Program-made: the position numbers and the translations under genes
The notes under the pieces: generated by a model
What the model was told of the DNA's origin: nothing
The model's database searches: none
Seen by the model: the letters and a program-made list of their open reading frames with translations, nothing else
Assembly (NCBI RefSeq): GCF_900111195.1
Contig: NZ_FOGL01000002.1
Span: 124,001 to 188,000, forward strand
Direction: 5' to 3'
DNA from: Gracilibacillus ureilyticus
Lineage (GTDB): Bacteria; Bacillota; Bacilli; Bacillales; Amphibacillaceae
Length of the DNA: 64,000 nt
In this document: positions 52,433 to 62,875 of the stretch, piece by piece
Layout: the number at the start of each line of letters is the position of its first letter
How positions within the stretch are numbered: the first letter of the stretch is position 1

Positions 52433-53593
52433 ATGCGGGGTATTTTTTGGATTTGGTTATTGTTTTGGTTTCTTGCGTGGATGGGAGGCTTAATTGTCGA
52501 GCTTGATGGCAATTCCGCGTATCTTTTTGGAATGACAGCCGTTTATTTCACATTACTTTTCTTTACTTCCATTGTGAAGAAGAGTAATTATATAATTTGG
52601 TCAGGTTTAATTATTGTCCTTACGGCAACATTTTTATTTCCTTTTAACGGTATCATAAACCCGTTTGTATGGCTGATGTTAGCTTTTCTCATTGTACATA
52701 TTGTTTATCATATGAGAGAGAAAACACTCTATAACTTATTAATCTTAATCATTGTTTCTCTATTTTCCTTACATATTGAATTTTTCTCAACGATGAATAT
52801 TTTCCTGCTTTGTTTGACATCTTTTGCTATCATTCTGTCAGCTATCTATTATCAAAAAAATATTGCAGACATCATAGATTTAGAGGAAAGATATCAGGCT
52901 TTATTACATACCTACAGGAAGTTAAAAAGGGATTCTGTCTCCAATGATGCCCATGTCAGACAACAAGAGCGGATATTAATAGGAAGAGAGATTCATGACC
53001 GTGTTGGACATACATTAACAAATTTGCTCATGCAAATAGAGATATTAAGATTGCAGGATAACCGTAAAGAGTGGGACCAGTTGAAAAGTTTAGCAAAAGA
53101 AAGTCTATCTGAGACGAGAAAAGCAGTGAAAGCATTAAAAGAAGAATCAGTTGCCGGAATTGCTGCCGTTATTCAGTTAATTCGTAAACTGGAAGCAGAG
53201 CAGTATATTTCGATAACATTCTCAATGCGTCAAAATGCACTGTCTGTTTCACTAAGACCAGAGCAAGCAAGTGTTGTCTACAGGGCAATCCAGGAATCAT
53301 TGACAAATGTGATGCGGCACAGTTCAGGAAAAGAAGCAACAATTACCCTGGAAGCGCCAGGTGCTACCCATTTCAGGTTTGAGGTTATTAATCCATTAGA
53401 CGATGAAATGGTTATAACAGAAGGGTTCGGCTTGAAATCAATGAGAGAACGGCTTAAACAAATTGGCGGAGAATTAGAAGTTCATTCATACAGCAGCCAG
53501 TTTGTTGTTCGGGGAATATTTCCGCTAGAGGGGGGATACGGTGATAAAGATCTTATTAGCAGAAGACCAGGCGATCGTAAGACAGGGAATTAA
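52433..53593 (+). CDS. Sensor histidine kinase (NarL/LiaS class, LnrJ/YfiJ-like)
   Basis: 386-aa membrane kinase. Five or so TM helices in residues 1-145, a short coiled coil, HisKA_3 with phospho-acceptor H188 in GREIHDRVGHTL, and a HATPase_c domain ('AIQESLTNVMRHS', 'GFGLKSMRERL'). ATG preceded by GGGGGAGG. Its 3' end overlaps the response-regulator start by 53 bases. Gene order kinase-regulator-ATPase-permease-permease equals B. subtilis yfiJKLMN (lnrJKLMN), a linearmycin resistance operon. Confidence 0.88.
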   Translation: MRGIFWIWLLFWFLAWMGGLIVELDGNSAYLFGMTAVYFTLLFFTSIVKKSNYIIWSGLIIVLTATFLFPFNGIINPFVWLMLAFLIVHIVYHMREKTLYNLLILIIVSLFSLHIEFFSTMNIFLLCLTSFAIILSAIYYQKNIADIIDLEERYQALLHTYRKLKRDSVSNDAHVRQQERILIGREIHDRVGHTLTNLLMQIEILRLQDNRKEWDQLKSLAKESLSETRKAVKALKEESVAGIAAVIQLIRKLEAEQYISITFSMRQNALSVSLRPEQASVVYRAIQESLTNVMRHSSGKEATITLEAPGATHFRFEVINPLDDEMVITEGFGLKSMRERLKQIGGELEVHSYSSQFVVRGIFPLEGGYGDKDLISRRPGDRKTGN

Positions 53594-54179
53594 AATGATG
53601 CTGGAAACTGATCCGATTTTAAAGGTTACAGGTGAAGCCAAAAATGGAAGGGAAGCTTTGCAGTTACGCGAACAAAATTATTACGATTTAGCTATACTTG
53701 ATATAAGAATGCCGGAAGTGGATGGCCTGCAGGCGGCTAAAGAGTTACTTAGCCGTTTTCCGGAAATGAAAGTACTCATTTTAACGACATTTAATGATGA
53801 AGAGTATGCGATTCAGGCTTTAAAATTAGGTGTGCACGGATATTTGCTGAAAGATGCGGAAGCAAGCCAGCTTATTCATTCTATTAAAGATTGTCTTGCT
53901 GGCGGACTGCAGCTGCCAGGAGAAGTTGCGAAGAAAGTCGTTCCGCATTTGCTTGAAAGAAATGAGCCGATGAAAAACCAGCATACAATCTCTTTGACGA
54001 AAAGAGAAACAGATATCCTGTGTCTGTTGGGTGAAGGGAAAAGTAATAAGGAAATTGCAGAACTACTGGCATTATCAATTGGAACGGTAAAAAACCATAT
54101 AAGTCAATTGCTTGATAAACTGCAATTAAGAGACCGAACCCAACTTGCCATCTATGCGATCCGCAATGGATATGTATAA
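53541..54179 (+). CDS. NarL/LuxR-family response regulator (LnrK/YfiK-like)
   Basis: 212-aa regulator. Receiver domain (1-120) with acidic pocket LAED (about 8-9), phospho-acceptor D54 in LAILDIRMPEVDG and K in LLKDA; LuxR-type HTH at about 145-205 ('LTKRETDILCLLGEGKSNKEIAELL'). GTG start with GAGGGGGGA, inside the kinase gene. Confidence 0.92.
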   Translation: MIKILLAEDQAIVRQGIKMMLETDPILKVTGEAKNGREALQLREQNYYDLAILDIRMPEVDGLQAAKELLSRFPEMKVLILTTFNDEEYAIQALKLGVHGYLLKDAEASQLIHSIKDCLAGGLQLPGEVAKKVVPHLLERNEPMKNQHTISLTKRETDILCLLGEGKSNKEIAELLALSIGTVKNHISQLLDKLQLRDRTQLAIYAIRNGYV

Positions 54180-54300
54180 AGAAAAAATAAATGACTAAAG
54201 TCATGGTTTTCATTAAAAGTAATGACTGAGGGCAGTGTTCGCACTGTCCCTTTTCGTATAGACTGTGAGTATATGAAAAGGCAAAAGGAAGGTGAGACCA

Positions 54301-55233
54301 ATGTTGGAAACAGAATCATTGCGTAAAGTTTTTAAAAAGCAGGTAGCTGTGGATGATGTGAATTTATATTTAAAACAAGGTGAATCTGTTGGATTGCTTG
54401 GACCGAATGGTGCAGGAAAATCAACTTTTATTTCCATGATTGCTACATTAACGAAACCTTCATCAGGTATGGTGACATGGAATGGGCAGGATGTCATTAA
54501 AAATCCTAATATTATTCGGCCGACACTCGGGGTGGTGCCGCAGGAGATAGCTTTATATAAAGAATTATCAGCGTATGAAAATGTGAAGTTTTTTGGCAGG
54601 ATCTACCGTTTAAAAGGAAAGGAACTGGAGAGCAGGGTACAGGAAGTACTGGAACTTGTGGGTCTGAAGGACAGACAGAAAGAACTTGTGAAAAATTACT
54701 CAGGCGGGATGCAAAGGAGAATTAATATTGCTGTTGCATTATTGCATGACCCGGAAATCATTATAATGGATGAACCTACTGTTGGAATTGATCCTCAATC
54801 GCGTCACTATATATTGGAAATGGTTAAAAGACTAAATGAAGAAAAAGCAATGACTGTTCTTTATACCTCTCATTATATGGAAGAAGTAGAAAGGCTCTGT
54901 GACAGAATTTATATCATGGACCACGGCAAAGTTATCGCAACAGGGACGAAAGAAGAGCTGACAAGTATCTTATCAAGCGAAGAAACAATCCAACTTGAAT
55001 TGGATCAGCCTTCTAAACCTTTTGAAGAAGCGTTAAAAGAGCAGTCTGATGTTCTGAAAGTAACAGAATGGGAAAAAGGAATAAAGTTAATTGTAGCAAA
55101 AAACACCCGGAGATTAGCAGGTATTTTTCAACTTGCTGAACATCACCAGGTATCAATAAACAGTGTCGATATTCAAGTTCCTACATTAGAAGATGTTTTC
55201 CTGCATTTGACTGGTAGAAGATTGAGAGATTAG
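54301..55233 (+). CDS. ABC exporter ATPase (LnrL/YfiL-like)
   Basis: 310-aa ATPase. Walker A GPNGAGKST (about 37-45), signature YSGGMQRRI, Walker B IIIMDEPTVGID and 'YTSHYMEEVERLCDRIYIMDHGKV', plus the C-terminal extension common to drug-resistance ABC-2 exporters. ATG at 54301 with GGAAGGTGA; a GTG at 54292 is possible. A pause of about 120 bases separates it from the regulator gene. Confidence 0.92.
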   Translation: MLETESLRKVFKKQVAVDDVNLYLKQGESVGLLGPNGAGKSTFISMIATLTKPSSGMVTWNGQDVIKNPNIIRPTLGVVPQEIALYKELSAYENVKFFGRIYRLKGKELESRVQEVLELVGLKDRQKELVKNYSGGMQRRINIAVALLHDPEIIIMDEPTVGIDPQSRHYILEMVKRLNEEKAMTVLYTSHYMEEVERLCDRIYIMDHGKVIATGTKEELTSILSSEETIQLELDQPSKPFEEALKEQSDVLKVTEWEKGIKLIVAKNTRRLAGIFQLAEHHQVSINSVDIQVPTLEDVFLHLTGRRLRD

Positions 55234-55243
55234 GAGGTGTGAC

Positions 55244-56518
55244 ATGTTAGATTTCTGGATAAAGGATATGAAACTTCTATGGCGTGATCGCACCGAACTT
55301 CTGGTCATCTTCTTGATGCCATTTATTTTAATGACAATATTAGGCTTTGCTCTAAAAGGGATAATGGGTGAAGAAGCACAGGTTTTTGATATGACTGTTG
55401 CCTTAGTGGAAGAAGATAATCAGGAAGAAGCAGCGGCATTATTTGTTGAAGAACTGGAGGGGAAAATGCTGCCGCCTGTTGCTGTTACGGCGATGACACA
55501 AGCAGCGGAACAATTGAGGCCAAATCAGATTTTGCAGCAGATATTAAAAGAAGATTTGGACTTTGTGACAGTTAGGGAAATGGATGCCTCAGAAGCAGAA
55601 AAGCAACTAGCAGCGCAGGAAGTGGAGGCTGTTTTAATTATTCCTGAAAATTTCACGTATAATCTTTTAAACCATATATTGCTGGATCAATCCGTGGAAC
55701 GGAGTACTTTGCATATCATCAAAGGAGAGCATGCTCACTTTGATGGGGACATTTTACAAAATATTATAGAGCAATTTACTCAGTCGATGAATTTAGAAAC
55801 AGCTATTGTAAAAGCAACTGGAGCGAATGAAGTGCCAAAGGTGCATCTCGATATAGAAAACATAGCTGAAGAAGAAACTATTACTAACCGTGATCCAATC
55901 ACCTCAATTGAGTATTACACCATCGGTATGGCTGTGATGTTTGCTTTCTTTGTAGCTTCCACAATGGCAGCTAAAACATATACAGAGCACTCGCAGTTAG
56001 TATTAGACCGAATCATACTGTCAGGGAAGCATCCGGTATTTTTCCTTTTGGGGAAATTCCTTGCAGTTATTTTAATGGCTTTTATTCAAATACTGATATT
56101 ATTTGGTCTTTCTTCACTGATTATGCAATCATTTCAACCATTTACCTGGAAGATAAGTTTAACAGTTATCTCCATTACATTTCTCTATGCGATAGCAGTT
56201 GGTGCAATTGGCAGTCTTCTTGTTGCCATGACAATACGCTTCCACTCTAATTCGGTTTCTGGTGCTTTTTCTGGTGGGCTGGTTAGTGTTATGGCTTTAC
56301 TGGGGGGGAGTTTCACGCCAATTACTACCTTTCCTGATATTATTCAGACTATCGGAAGCTGGACCCCAAATGGAATGACATTACGGGCATATATGCTTGC
56401 AAATCAGGGGATGCCATTAACAGATATTCTTCCATATATGTACCGGCTTCTTATTATTGCAGTAATTATCTTTATTGTTAGCATCATGGTATTCCCTGCA
56501 AGGAGGACTGAATCATGA
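55244..56518 (+). CDS. ABC-2 exporter permease (LnrM/YfiM-like)
   Basis: 424-aa permease: one N-terminal TM (about 17-37), an external domain (about 45-225) and five or six C-terminal TMs. It has 'GMTLRAYMLANQGMPLTDILPYMYRL' near the end, as in LnrM/N-type subunits. Starts 10 bases after the ATPase with GGAGGTG; its stop overlaps the next ATG (ATGA). Confidence 0.86.
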   Translation: MLDFWIKDMKLLWRDRTELLVIFLMPFILMTILGFALKGIMGEEAQVFDMTVALVEEDNQEEAAALFVEELEGKMLPPVAVTAMTQAAEQLRPNQILQQILKEDLDFVTVREMDASEAEKQLAAQEVEAVLIIPENFTYNLLNHILLDQSVERSTLHIIKGEHAHFDGDILQNIIEQFTQSMNLETAIVKATGANEVPKVHLDIENIAEEETITNRDPITSIEYYTIGMAVMFAFFVASTMAAKTYTEHSQLVLDRIILSGKHPVFFLLGKFLAVILMAFIQILILFGLSSLIMQSFQPFTWKISLTVISITFLYAIAVGAIGSLLVAMTIRFHSNSVSGAFSGGLVSVMALLGGSFTPITTFPDIIQTIGSWTPNGMTLRAYMLANQGMPLTDILPYMYRLLIIAVIIFIVSIMVFPARRTES

Positions 56519-57615
56519 TAAATATCTTCACACTACAATGGCAGCGTCTGCGGAGAAAACCGTTTATGGTTTTAGCAATGGTTGCAATGACAATTGTCTT
56601 CATCATATTTATTGGAGGGGCAAATAATCAGTCTGAAGTATCTGTACCTATAAGTTTTACAGAAGGTGTTTCTGAAGCGGAAAGAACGAAGCTGGCTGAC
56701 CAGTTAAATGAGTTAGATGGCTTTCGGTTTATTGAAACAAACGAAGACAAGGCAAGAGAAAATATTGCATTAGGAGTATCCAGTTTTGGTATTACACTTG
56801 CAGAGGAGAATTACCGTTTTATCATTGGGACAGAAAATCCTAATCAGGCAATTGTTGAACAATATATTAGTTCCATGTATTGGGAGAAATTAAGGATTGA
56901 ACAGGCGGTTGGTCCGGAAGGCGATGAACACTTGCGCCGAACGATTGAGGCTTCCCTGGAAGATCCCTCAATGGATGTTGTTAGTCAAATTGGTGAATCA
57001 GAAGGAGATGTATTTATCTATAATAATAAGCTGCAGGCATTATTCGGAATGACATTATTCTTCGCTATTTATACGATTGTTTTCGGTTTGGGCGAGGTGG
57101 CTGAAGAGAAGCAGAGAGGCAGCTGGGACCGCCTTATACTATCACCAGTAAGAAAGTGGCAGATCTATCTAGGCTATTTAAGTTTCGCTTTTGTAATTGG
57201 AATGGTTCAAATTTTCGCAGTTTTTACCATGTTTCACTTCTTCTTTGGGTTTGACATGGGAGGTCGCTGGCTAGAAATTTTCATCATTTGCCTTGTCTAT
57301 ACGTTCGCAATTGTGTCACTTGGAATGCTCATCATCGGATTAGTTAACCGTTCTTCACAATTGAATGCAGTTGTACCGATTATAGCTGTAAGTATGGCGA
57401 TGCTTGGCGGTGCATACTGGCCAATTGAAATAGTAAATAATGAGGTAGTGTTAGCCATCTCCAAGGTAATTCCGGTAACACACGCTATGGAAGCACTAAA
57501 AGCAATTACTGTGTATGGAAAAGGCCTGGCAGACATTGCCCAGCCGCTATCCATCCTTCTATTAATGGGAGTATTATGTATGGGGTGCGGAATTAATTTA
57601 ATGGAAAGAAGATAA
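56515..57615 (+). CDS. ABC-2 exporter permease (LnrN/YfiN-like)
   Basis: 366-aa permease with the same layout as its partner and an ABC2-membrane region containing 'EEKQRGSWDRLILSPVRKWQIYLGYL' and 'PVTHAMEALKAI'. ATGA overlap with the previous gene. Together with the kinase and regulator this should be an inducible exporter for a membrane-active compound, by analogy with LnrLMN. Confidence 0.86.
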   Translation: MINIFTLQWQRLRRKPFMVLAMVAMTIVFIIFIGGANNQSEVSVPISFTEGVSEAERTKLADQLNELDGFRFIETNEDKARENIALGVSSFGITLAEENYRFIIGTENPNQAIVEQYISSMYWEKLRIEQAVGPEGDEHLRRTIEASLEDPSMDVVSQIGESEGDVFIYNNKLQALFGMTLFFAIYTIVFGLGEVAEEKQRGSWDRLILSPVRKWQIYLGYLSFAFVIGMVQIFAVFTMFHFFFGFDMGGRWLEIFIICLVYTFAIVSLGMLIIGLVNRSSQLNAVVPIIAVSMAMLGGAYWPIEIVNNEVVLAISKVIPVTHAMEALKAITVYGKGLADIAQPLSILLLMGVLCMGCGINLMERR

Positions 57616-57618
57616 GGG

Positions 57619-57650
57619 AAAGTCCAGCGATGAATACGCTGGACTTTTTA
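57619..57650 (+). terminator. Terminator of the two-component/ABC operon
   Basis: AAGTCCAGCG (57620-57629) pairs with CGCTGGACTT (57638-57647), followed by TTTA. Confidence 0.82.
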
Positions 57651-57675
57651 CTAGTGGAAAAAAGCGGATGAGGGA

Positions 57676-57745
57676 ATCTGCAAAAAGAGAGCGAAAGTTG
57701 CAAAAAGAGCGTGAAATCTGCAAAAAGAAAGCAAAATCTGCAAAT
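57676..57745 (+). repeat. Short tandem repeats TCTGCAAAAAGARNG
   Basis: Four imperfect 19-20-base units (TCTGCAAAAAGAGAGCGAAA, TTGCAAAAAGAGCGTGAAA, TCTGCAAAAAGAAAGCAAAA, then a partial TCTGCAAA) sit between the two convergent operons. Such purine-rich repeats occur in Bacillaceae intergenic gaps; role unknown. Confidence 0.7.
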
Positions 57746-57748
57746 ATA

Positions 57749-57774
57749 AAAACCCCACAAATATTTGTGGGGTT
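57749..57774 (-). terminator. gdhA terminator
   Basis: AACCCCACAAA and TTTGTGGGGTT form an 11-bp stem (57751-57773) with a T-run on the minus strand. Confidence 0.85.
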
Positions 57775-57785
57775 CTCCTTAGTTA

Positions 57786-59150
<1,365 letters not shown>

Positions 59151-59396
59151 TTATTTGTTCTCTCCTTACTTCTTTATATATATTTGATAAGCATAAGCGT
59201 GACACCATATTAAATCTATCTTATTTTGCCAAGCTAATATCCATATATTCCTTTCGAACATTGAAAAGGTAATCAAAACTAAATGATCGAATAATATGAA
59301 TATTTGGCGATATTTCAAGTGTATTATATCAATTTGGTATAAACAATGCTCATACGAGATATAATTAATGCTTATTTTAGATAGGTTGGCTCCCTA

Positions 59397-59434
59397 AAAA
59401 AAGTACCCCGACAATTTCTAAGCTCGTCGGGGTA
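59397..59434 (-). terminator. UMF1 gene terminator
   Basis: TACCCCGAC (59404-59412) pairs with GTCGGGGTA (59426-59434), with A residues (T-run on the minus strand) beyond the left arm. Confidence 0.85.
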
Positions 59435-60698
59435 TCTCTATAGGCATTTCTATCTTTTTATCAGAGGGTACAAATGCGAGAACGATCATCCCTATTACAA
59501 ATAAAACAATAAGACTTAATATACCCGCATTTGAATTTCCGGTTAATTGGGAAGTTGCTCCCAATATGAGTGGTCCTGTAATGGAGGCAAATTTACCGAA
59601 AATGTTATAAAACCCAAAAAACTCGTTTGCCTTTTCTTTTGGTATTAATTTTGCAAAATAAGACCTGCTTAATGCCTGAAGCCCTCCCTGTGATGAAGCG
59701 ACCAGCATTGCAAGCACCCAAAAGTCCATTGCTGTCTCAAGGAAATACCCATTAATACAGACAATAATATAGACGAATGATCCAACGAAGATCATTAATT
59801 TTGCTGAATAGCGATCAGCTAATTTACCATATAATACGGCAAACGGTGCGGCAACAATCTGTGTAACCAGTAGTACGACTAACATCAAGGTAGCATCAAG
59901 GCCAACGTCCGATCCGTATGCGGTTGACATAGAGATAATTGTACCGACACCATCTATGTAAAAGAAATAGGCAACTAAAAAGATGGACAGGTATTTATAT
60001 TGTTTAATATCTTTAATAGTCTGGAATAGTCGCCGAAAGCTTTGTCTTACCGGCTTTGGATCTCGCTTAATAAAATAAACCTGCTCCACATTTTTAATCA
60101 TTGGAATGGCGAAAGCAGCCCACCAGATACATGTAATTAAAAATGCAATACGGCTGGCCATCACACTGGAGATTGGCAAAATTCCCTGTTGTGCTAAAAG
60201 GATGACCGAGATACTAATAATAAATGGAATTGTACTTCCTATGTACCCGAGACCAAACCCTCTGGCTGACACTTTATTCATCCTGCTATCATCTGTAATA
60301 TCAACTAAAAAAGCATCATAAAAAACGTTAGCACCTGTGGATCCGAGAGAAGCCAGGGTATAGAAAATAAGCAGGAGGAGCCACTCACCTTCCGGTACAA
60401 ATATCAAGGCACCTGTTGAGAACACTCCCAATCCCACAAAACTGAGGAAAAATTTTTTCTTAAACCCCTGGTAATCTGCAATTGTTCCGAGAATTGGTCC
60501 AATCATCGCTAGAATAAACGTAAACATGGCTATAGTATATCCCAGGTAGGCTGTTGAATCGTGGTTCTCAACACCGACATTTGCAGCTTGTGCCTTAAAA
60601 TATATCGGAAAGATTGCTGTTGTGATAATGACTGAAAATGCAGAGCTTCCCCAATCATACATCATCCAGCTTTTTTCCTGTTTATTAAAAAACTTCAT
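59418..60698 (-). CDS. UMF1-family MFS transporter (Atg22/YxiO-like)
   Basis: About 426 aa with 12 TMs. The UMF1 start 'FNKQEKSWMMYDWGSSAFSVIITTAIFPIYF' and conserved 'NVFYDAFLVDI', 'SARGFGLGYIGSTIPF' and 'ALSRSYFAKLIPKEKANEFFGFYNIFGKFA' (second-half motif) are characteristic of this branch. B. subtilis YxiO is the nearest known type. ATG at 60698 has GAAGGA upstream; a GTG at 60710 is possible. Substrate unknown. Confidence 0.9.
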   Translation of the reverse strand: MKFFNKQEKSWMMYDWGSSAFSVIITTAIFPIYFKAQAANVGVENHDSTAYLGYTIAMFTFILAMIGPILGTIADYQGFKKKFFLSFVGLGVFSTGALIFVPEGEWLLLLIFYTLASLGSTGANVFYDAFLVDITDDSRMNKVSARGFGLGYIGSTIPFIISISVILLAQQGILPISSVMASRIAFLITCIWWAAFAIPMIKNVEQVYFIKRDPKPVRQSFRRLFQTIKDIKQYKYLSIFLVAYFFYIDGVGTIISMSTAYGSDVGLDATLMLVVLLVTQIVAAPFAVLYGKLADRYSAKLMIFVGSFVYIIVCINGYFLETAMDFWVLAMLVASSQGGLQALSRSYFAKLIPKEKANEFFGFYNIFGKFASITGPLILGATSQLTGNSNAGILSLIVLFVIGMIVLAFVPSDKKIEMPIEIPRRA

Positions 60699-60791
60699 AC
60701 ATTCCTTCACCCGCCTTTTTTCTTTATTTTACTAAATGGAAGAAAATAGATCTCGGTTTATGAGTGAAAATTTAGATAAAATTTACTTTCG

Positions 60792-60817
60792 GTTTCGAAA
60801 TGAGTCGAAATGGGTAC
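60792..60817 (+). promoter_or_regulatory. Sigma-B-like promoter
   Basis: GTTTCG (60792-60797), 14-base spacer, GGGTAC (60812-60817) resembles the general-stress consensus GTTTAA..GGGTAT (4/6 and 5/6). It lies 39 bases before the small gene at 60856. Confidence 0.4.
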
Positions 60818-60855
60818 ATTATTTACAACAAATATAATGGAGAGGAAGATGTTCT

Positions 60856-61200
60856 GTGGCTAAATTTCTACAAGCATTCTTTAAAACAGAAGATGATGCA
60901 GAGTCAGTAAAAACGGATTTAGTAAAATTAAAAACAAGTGATATACGCATTGATCATTTACCGGATGCTTCGCAAACTTTATTATTGACACCATTAGCCT
61001 ACAACAGCAGCACCTCAAGCAGTGTTGGCGGTAACGGATTTGTTGCATCCATCACGAATGATAATGGGCAGGAAGTCAATGATGATTCGCCAAGAGAGTA
61101 TACAATTGAATTTAATGTGGAAGAAGAAGACTTTGAAGAAGCCTTGCATGTAATCATGAAAAGTGACGGATATGTTGATAAGAAAACAGTTGATCTGTAA
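60856..61200 (+). CDS. Small stress-like protein (114 aa), unknown function
   Basis: GTG-initiated (GAGAGGAAG upstream) 114-aa acidic protein. It begins AKFLQAFFKTEDDAESVKTDLVKLKTSDIRIDHL, a ferredoxin-like beta-alpha-beta start similar to general-stress 'GSP17M/YflT' N-terminal domains, then a polar Ser/Asn-rich loop (about 52-66) and 'EYTIEFNVEEEDFEEALHVIMKSDGYVD'. I do not assign a family firmly. A sigma-B-like promoter in front would suit a stress role. Confidence 0.55.
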   Translation: MAKFLQAFFKTEDDAESVKTDLVKLKTSDIRIDHLPDASQTLLLTPLAYNSSTSSSVGGNGFVASITNDNGQEVNDDSPREYTIEFNVEEEDFEEALHVIMKSDGYVDKKTVDL

Positions 61201-61213
61201 CTGGAAGTATGGG

Positions 61214-61243
61214 AAGGGAGCTTTGTTACGGAAGCTTCCTTTC
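61214..61243 (+). terminator. Possible terminator after the small stress-like gene
   Basis: AAGGGAGCTT and AAGCTTCCTT form a stem with one mismatch; the following T-tract is weak. Confidence 0.4.
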
Positions 61244-61288
61244 ATACATATTGGAAAATTTAGAAAGAGGAATACTTATATTTTTTTA

Positions 61289-61349
61289 TTGACAAACATG
61301 TATATACAAGATACAATGAAAACGCAATCAAGTAACTTGTATATACATG
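61289..61349 (+). promoter_or_regulatory. tre operon promoter with two TreR operators
   Basis: TTGACA (61289-61294), 17-base spacer, TACAAT (61312-61317). CATGTATATACAAG (61297-61310) fills the spacer and its exact inverse CTTGTATATACATG is at 61336-61349. Both contain TGTATATACA, the TreR operator core; centres are 39 bp apart, allowing looping by a dimer pair. Confidence 0.82.
61317..61330 (+). promoter_or_regulatory. cre-like (CcpA) site in the tre promoter
   Basis: TGAAAACGCAATCA matches cre (TGWAANCGNTNWCA) at 13 of 14 positions. It overlaps the end of the -10 box and lies between the TreR operators. Confidence 0.7.
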
Positions 61350-61368
61350 ACGTCGAGGAGGTATGAAC

Positions 61369-62814
61369 ATGAGTAAATATACGGAACCAGCAAAAGAATT
61401 ACTTGAAAAAGTTGGTGGAAGTGAAAATATATCTGTAGTCACTCACTGTGCAACAAGAATGCGCTTTGTGCTTAATGATAATGACAAGGCAGATGTGAAA
61501 GCGATTGAAGAAATAGGTCTTGTGAAGGGAACTTTTACATCGGGTGGTCAGTTTCAGGTGATTATTGGAAATGAAGTTGCTTCATTCTATAATGAGTTTA
61601 CAAAAATTGCAGGTGTGGGGGATAGTTCCAAAGACGATGCAAAGCAAGCTGCTAAGCAAAATATGAACTTTTTACAGCGGATGGTATCACACCTTGCAGA
61701 AATTTTTACACCGATTATTCCAGCATTAGTTGTCGGTGGTCTTATTCTAGGTTTTCGGAATGTCATTGGCGGTATTGATGTAGATACGGATCAGGAAGGC
61801 ATGCAAACTTTTGCGGACAGCTCTCAATTTTTACAAGGATTGTACGATTTTCTCTGGTTAATAGGTGAGGCTATATTCCAGTTCCTCCCGGTAGCTATTA
61901 CTTGGGCCATTTCAAGGAAAATGGGGACAACTCAAGTTCTTGGAATTGTATTAGGTATTACACTGGTTTCCCCGCAGTTATTAAATGCGTATGACGTAGC
62001 AGGAGCTGAATCGATTCCGTTTTGGGATTTTGGTTTTGCCCAGATTGATATGATTGGATATCAGGCGCAAGTTATTCCCGCAATCTTAGCCGGATTCGTA
62101 TTAGCCTATTTAGAGATATGGTTACGTAAAGTTATACCAAGTGTTGTTTCCATGATTTTTGTTCCGTTCTTTGCACTTATCCCGGCAGTATTAGTTGCAC
62201 ATGTTGTATTAGGACCGATAGGATGGGAAATTGGTTCATGGATCTCTAATGTTGTTTACTCTGGCTTAACCTCAGGATTTGGCTGGTTATTTGCAGCAAT
62301 ATTTGGCTTCGCCTATGCCCCGCTGGTTATTACAGGTCTTCATCATATGACAAATGCGATCGACTTGCAGTTAATGAGTGACTTTGATGGGACCATATTA
62401 TGGCCGATGATTGCACTATCTAATATTGCTCAAGGGTCAGCTGTTGTTGCGATGATTTACTTAAACCGGAAAGACAAACAGGAACAGCAAGTTTCCGTAC
62501 CTGCAGCCATTTCTTGTTACCTAGGTGTAACGGAGCCTGCATTGTATGGTATTAATTTAAAATACCTTTTCCCATTTTTCGCTGGAATTACAGGGTCAGC
62601 AATAGCTGCTGTTATCTCTGTTGGCTCAGGAGTGACAGCGAATTCTATCGGTGTAGGTGGTCTTCCTGGTGTACTATCCATCCAGGTTGCGCATATTTTA
62701 ATGTTTTGTGTTGCAATGGTAGTGGCGATTGTGGTGCCGTTTATTTTAACAGTAATATTAGCAAAAACAAAAATAGGTAAAGATGCATATAAAAGACTCG
62801 GAAAAGTGAAATAA
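61369..62814 (+). CDS. treP: PTS trehalose EIIBC
   Basis: Imports trehalose as trehalose 6-phosphate. 481 aa: EIIB (1-90) with phospho-Cys27 in THCATRMRF, then EIIC (about 110-475) with 'GLHHMTNAIDLQL' and 'CYLGVTEPALYGINLKYLFPF'. No EIIA domain is fused, so it relies on another EIIA-Glc, as in B. subtilis. The start at 61369 has GAGGAGGT; an ATG at 61363 overlaps the site. treA follows after 62 bases. Confidence 0.94.
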   Translation: MSKYTEPAKELLEKVGGSENISVVTHCATRMRFVLNDNDKADVKAIEEIGLVKGTFTSGGQFQVIIGNEVASFYNEFTKIAGVGDSSKDDAKQAAKQNMNFLQRMVSHLAEIFTPIIPALVVGGLILGFRNVIGGIDVDTDQEGMQTFADSSQFLQGLYDFLWLIGEAIFQFLPVAITWAISRKMGTTQVLGIVLGITLVSPQLLNAYDVAGAESIPFWDFGFAQIDMIGYQAQVIPAILAGFVLAYLEIWLRKVIPSVVSMIFVPFFALIPAVLVAHVVLGPIGWEIGSWISNVVYSGLTSGFGWLFAAIFGFAYAPLVITGLHHMTNAIDLQLMSDFDGTILWPMIALSNIAQGSAVVAMIYLNRKDKQEQQVSVPAAISCYLGVTEPALYGINLKYLFPFFAGITGSAIAAVISVGSGVTANSIGVGGLPGVLSIQVAHILMFCVAMVVAIVVPFILTVILAKTKIGKDAYKRLGKVK

Positions 62815-62875
62815 ACAAAATAAGGGGAGGGTACTCACTCTCTCTTTTTGCTATATAAAGGAAAGGATGTTTCAA

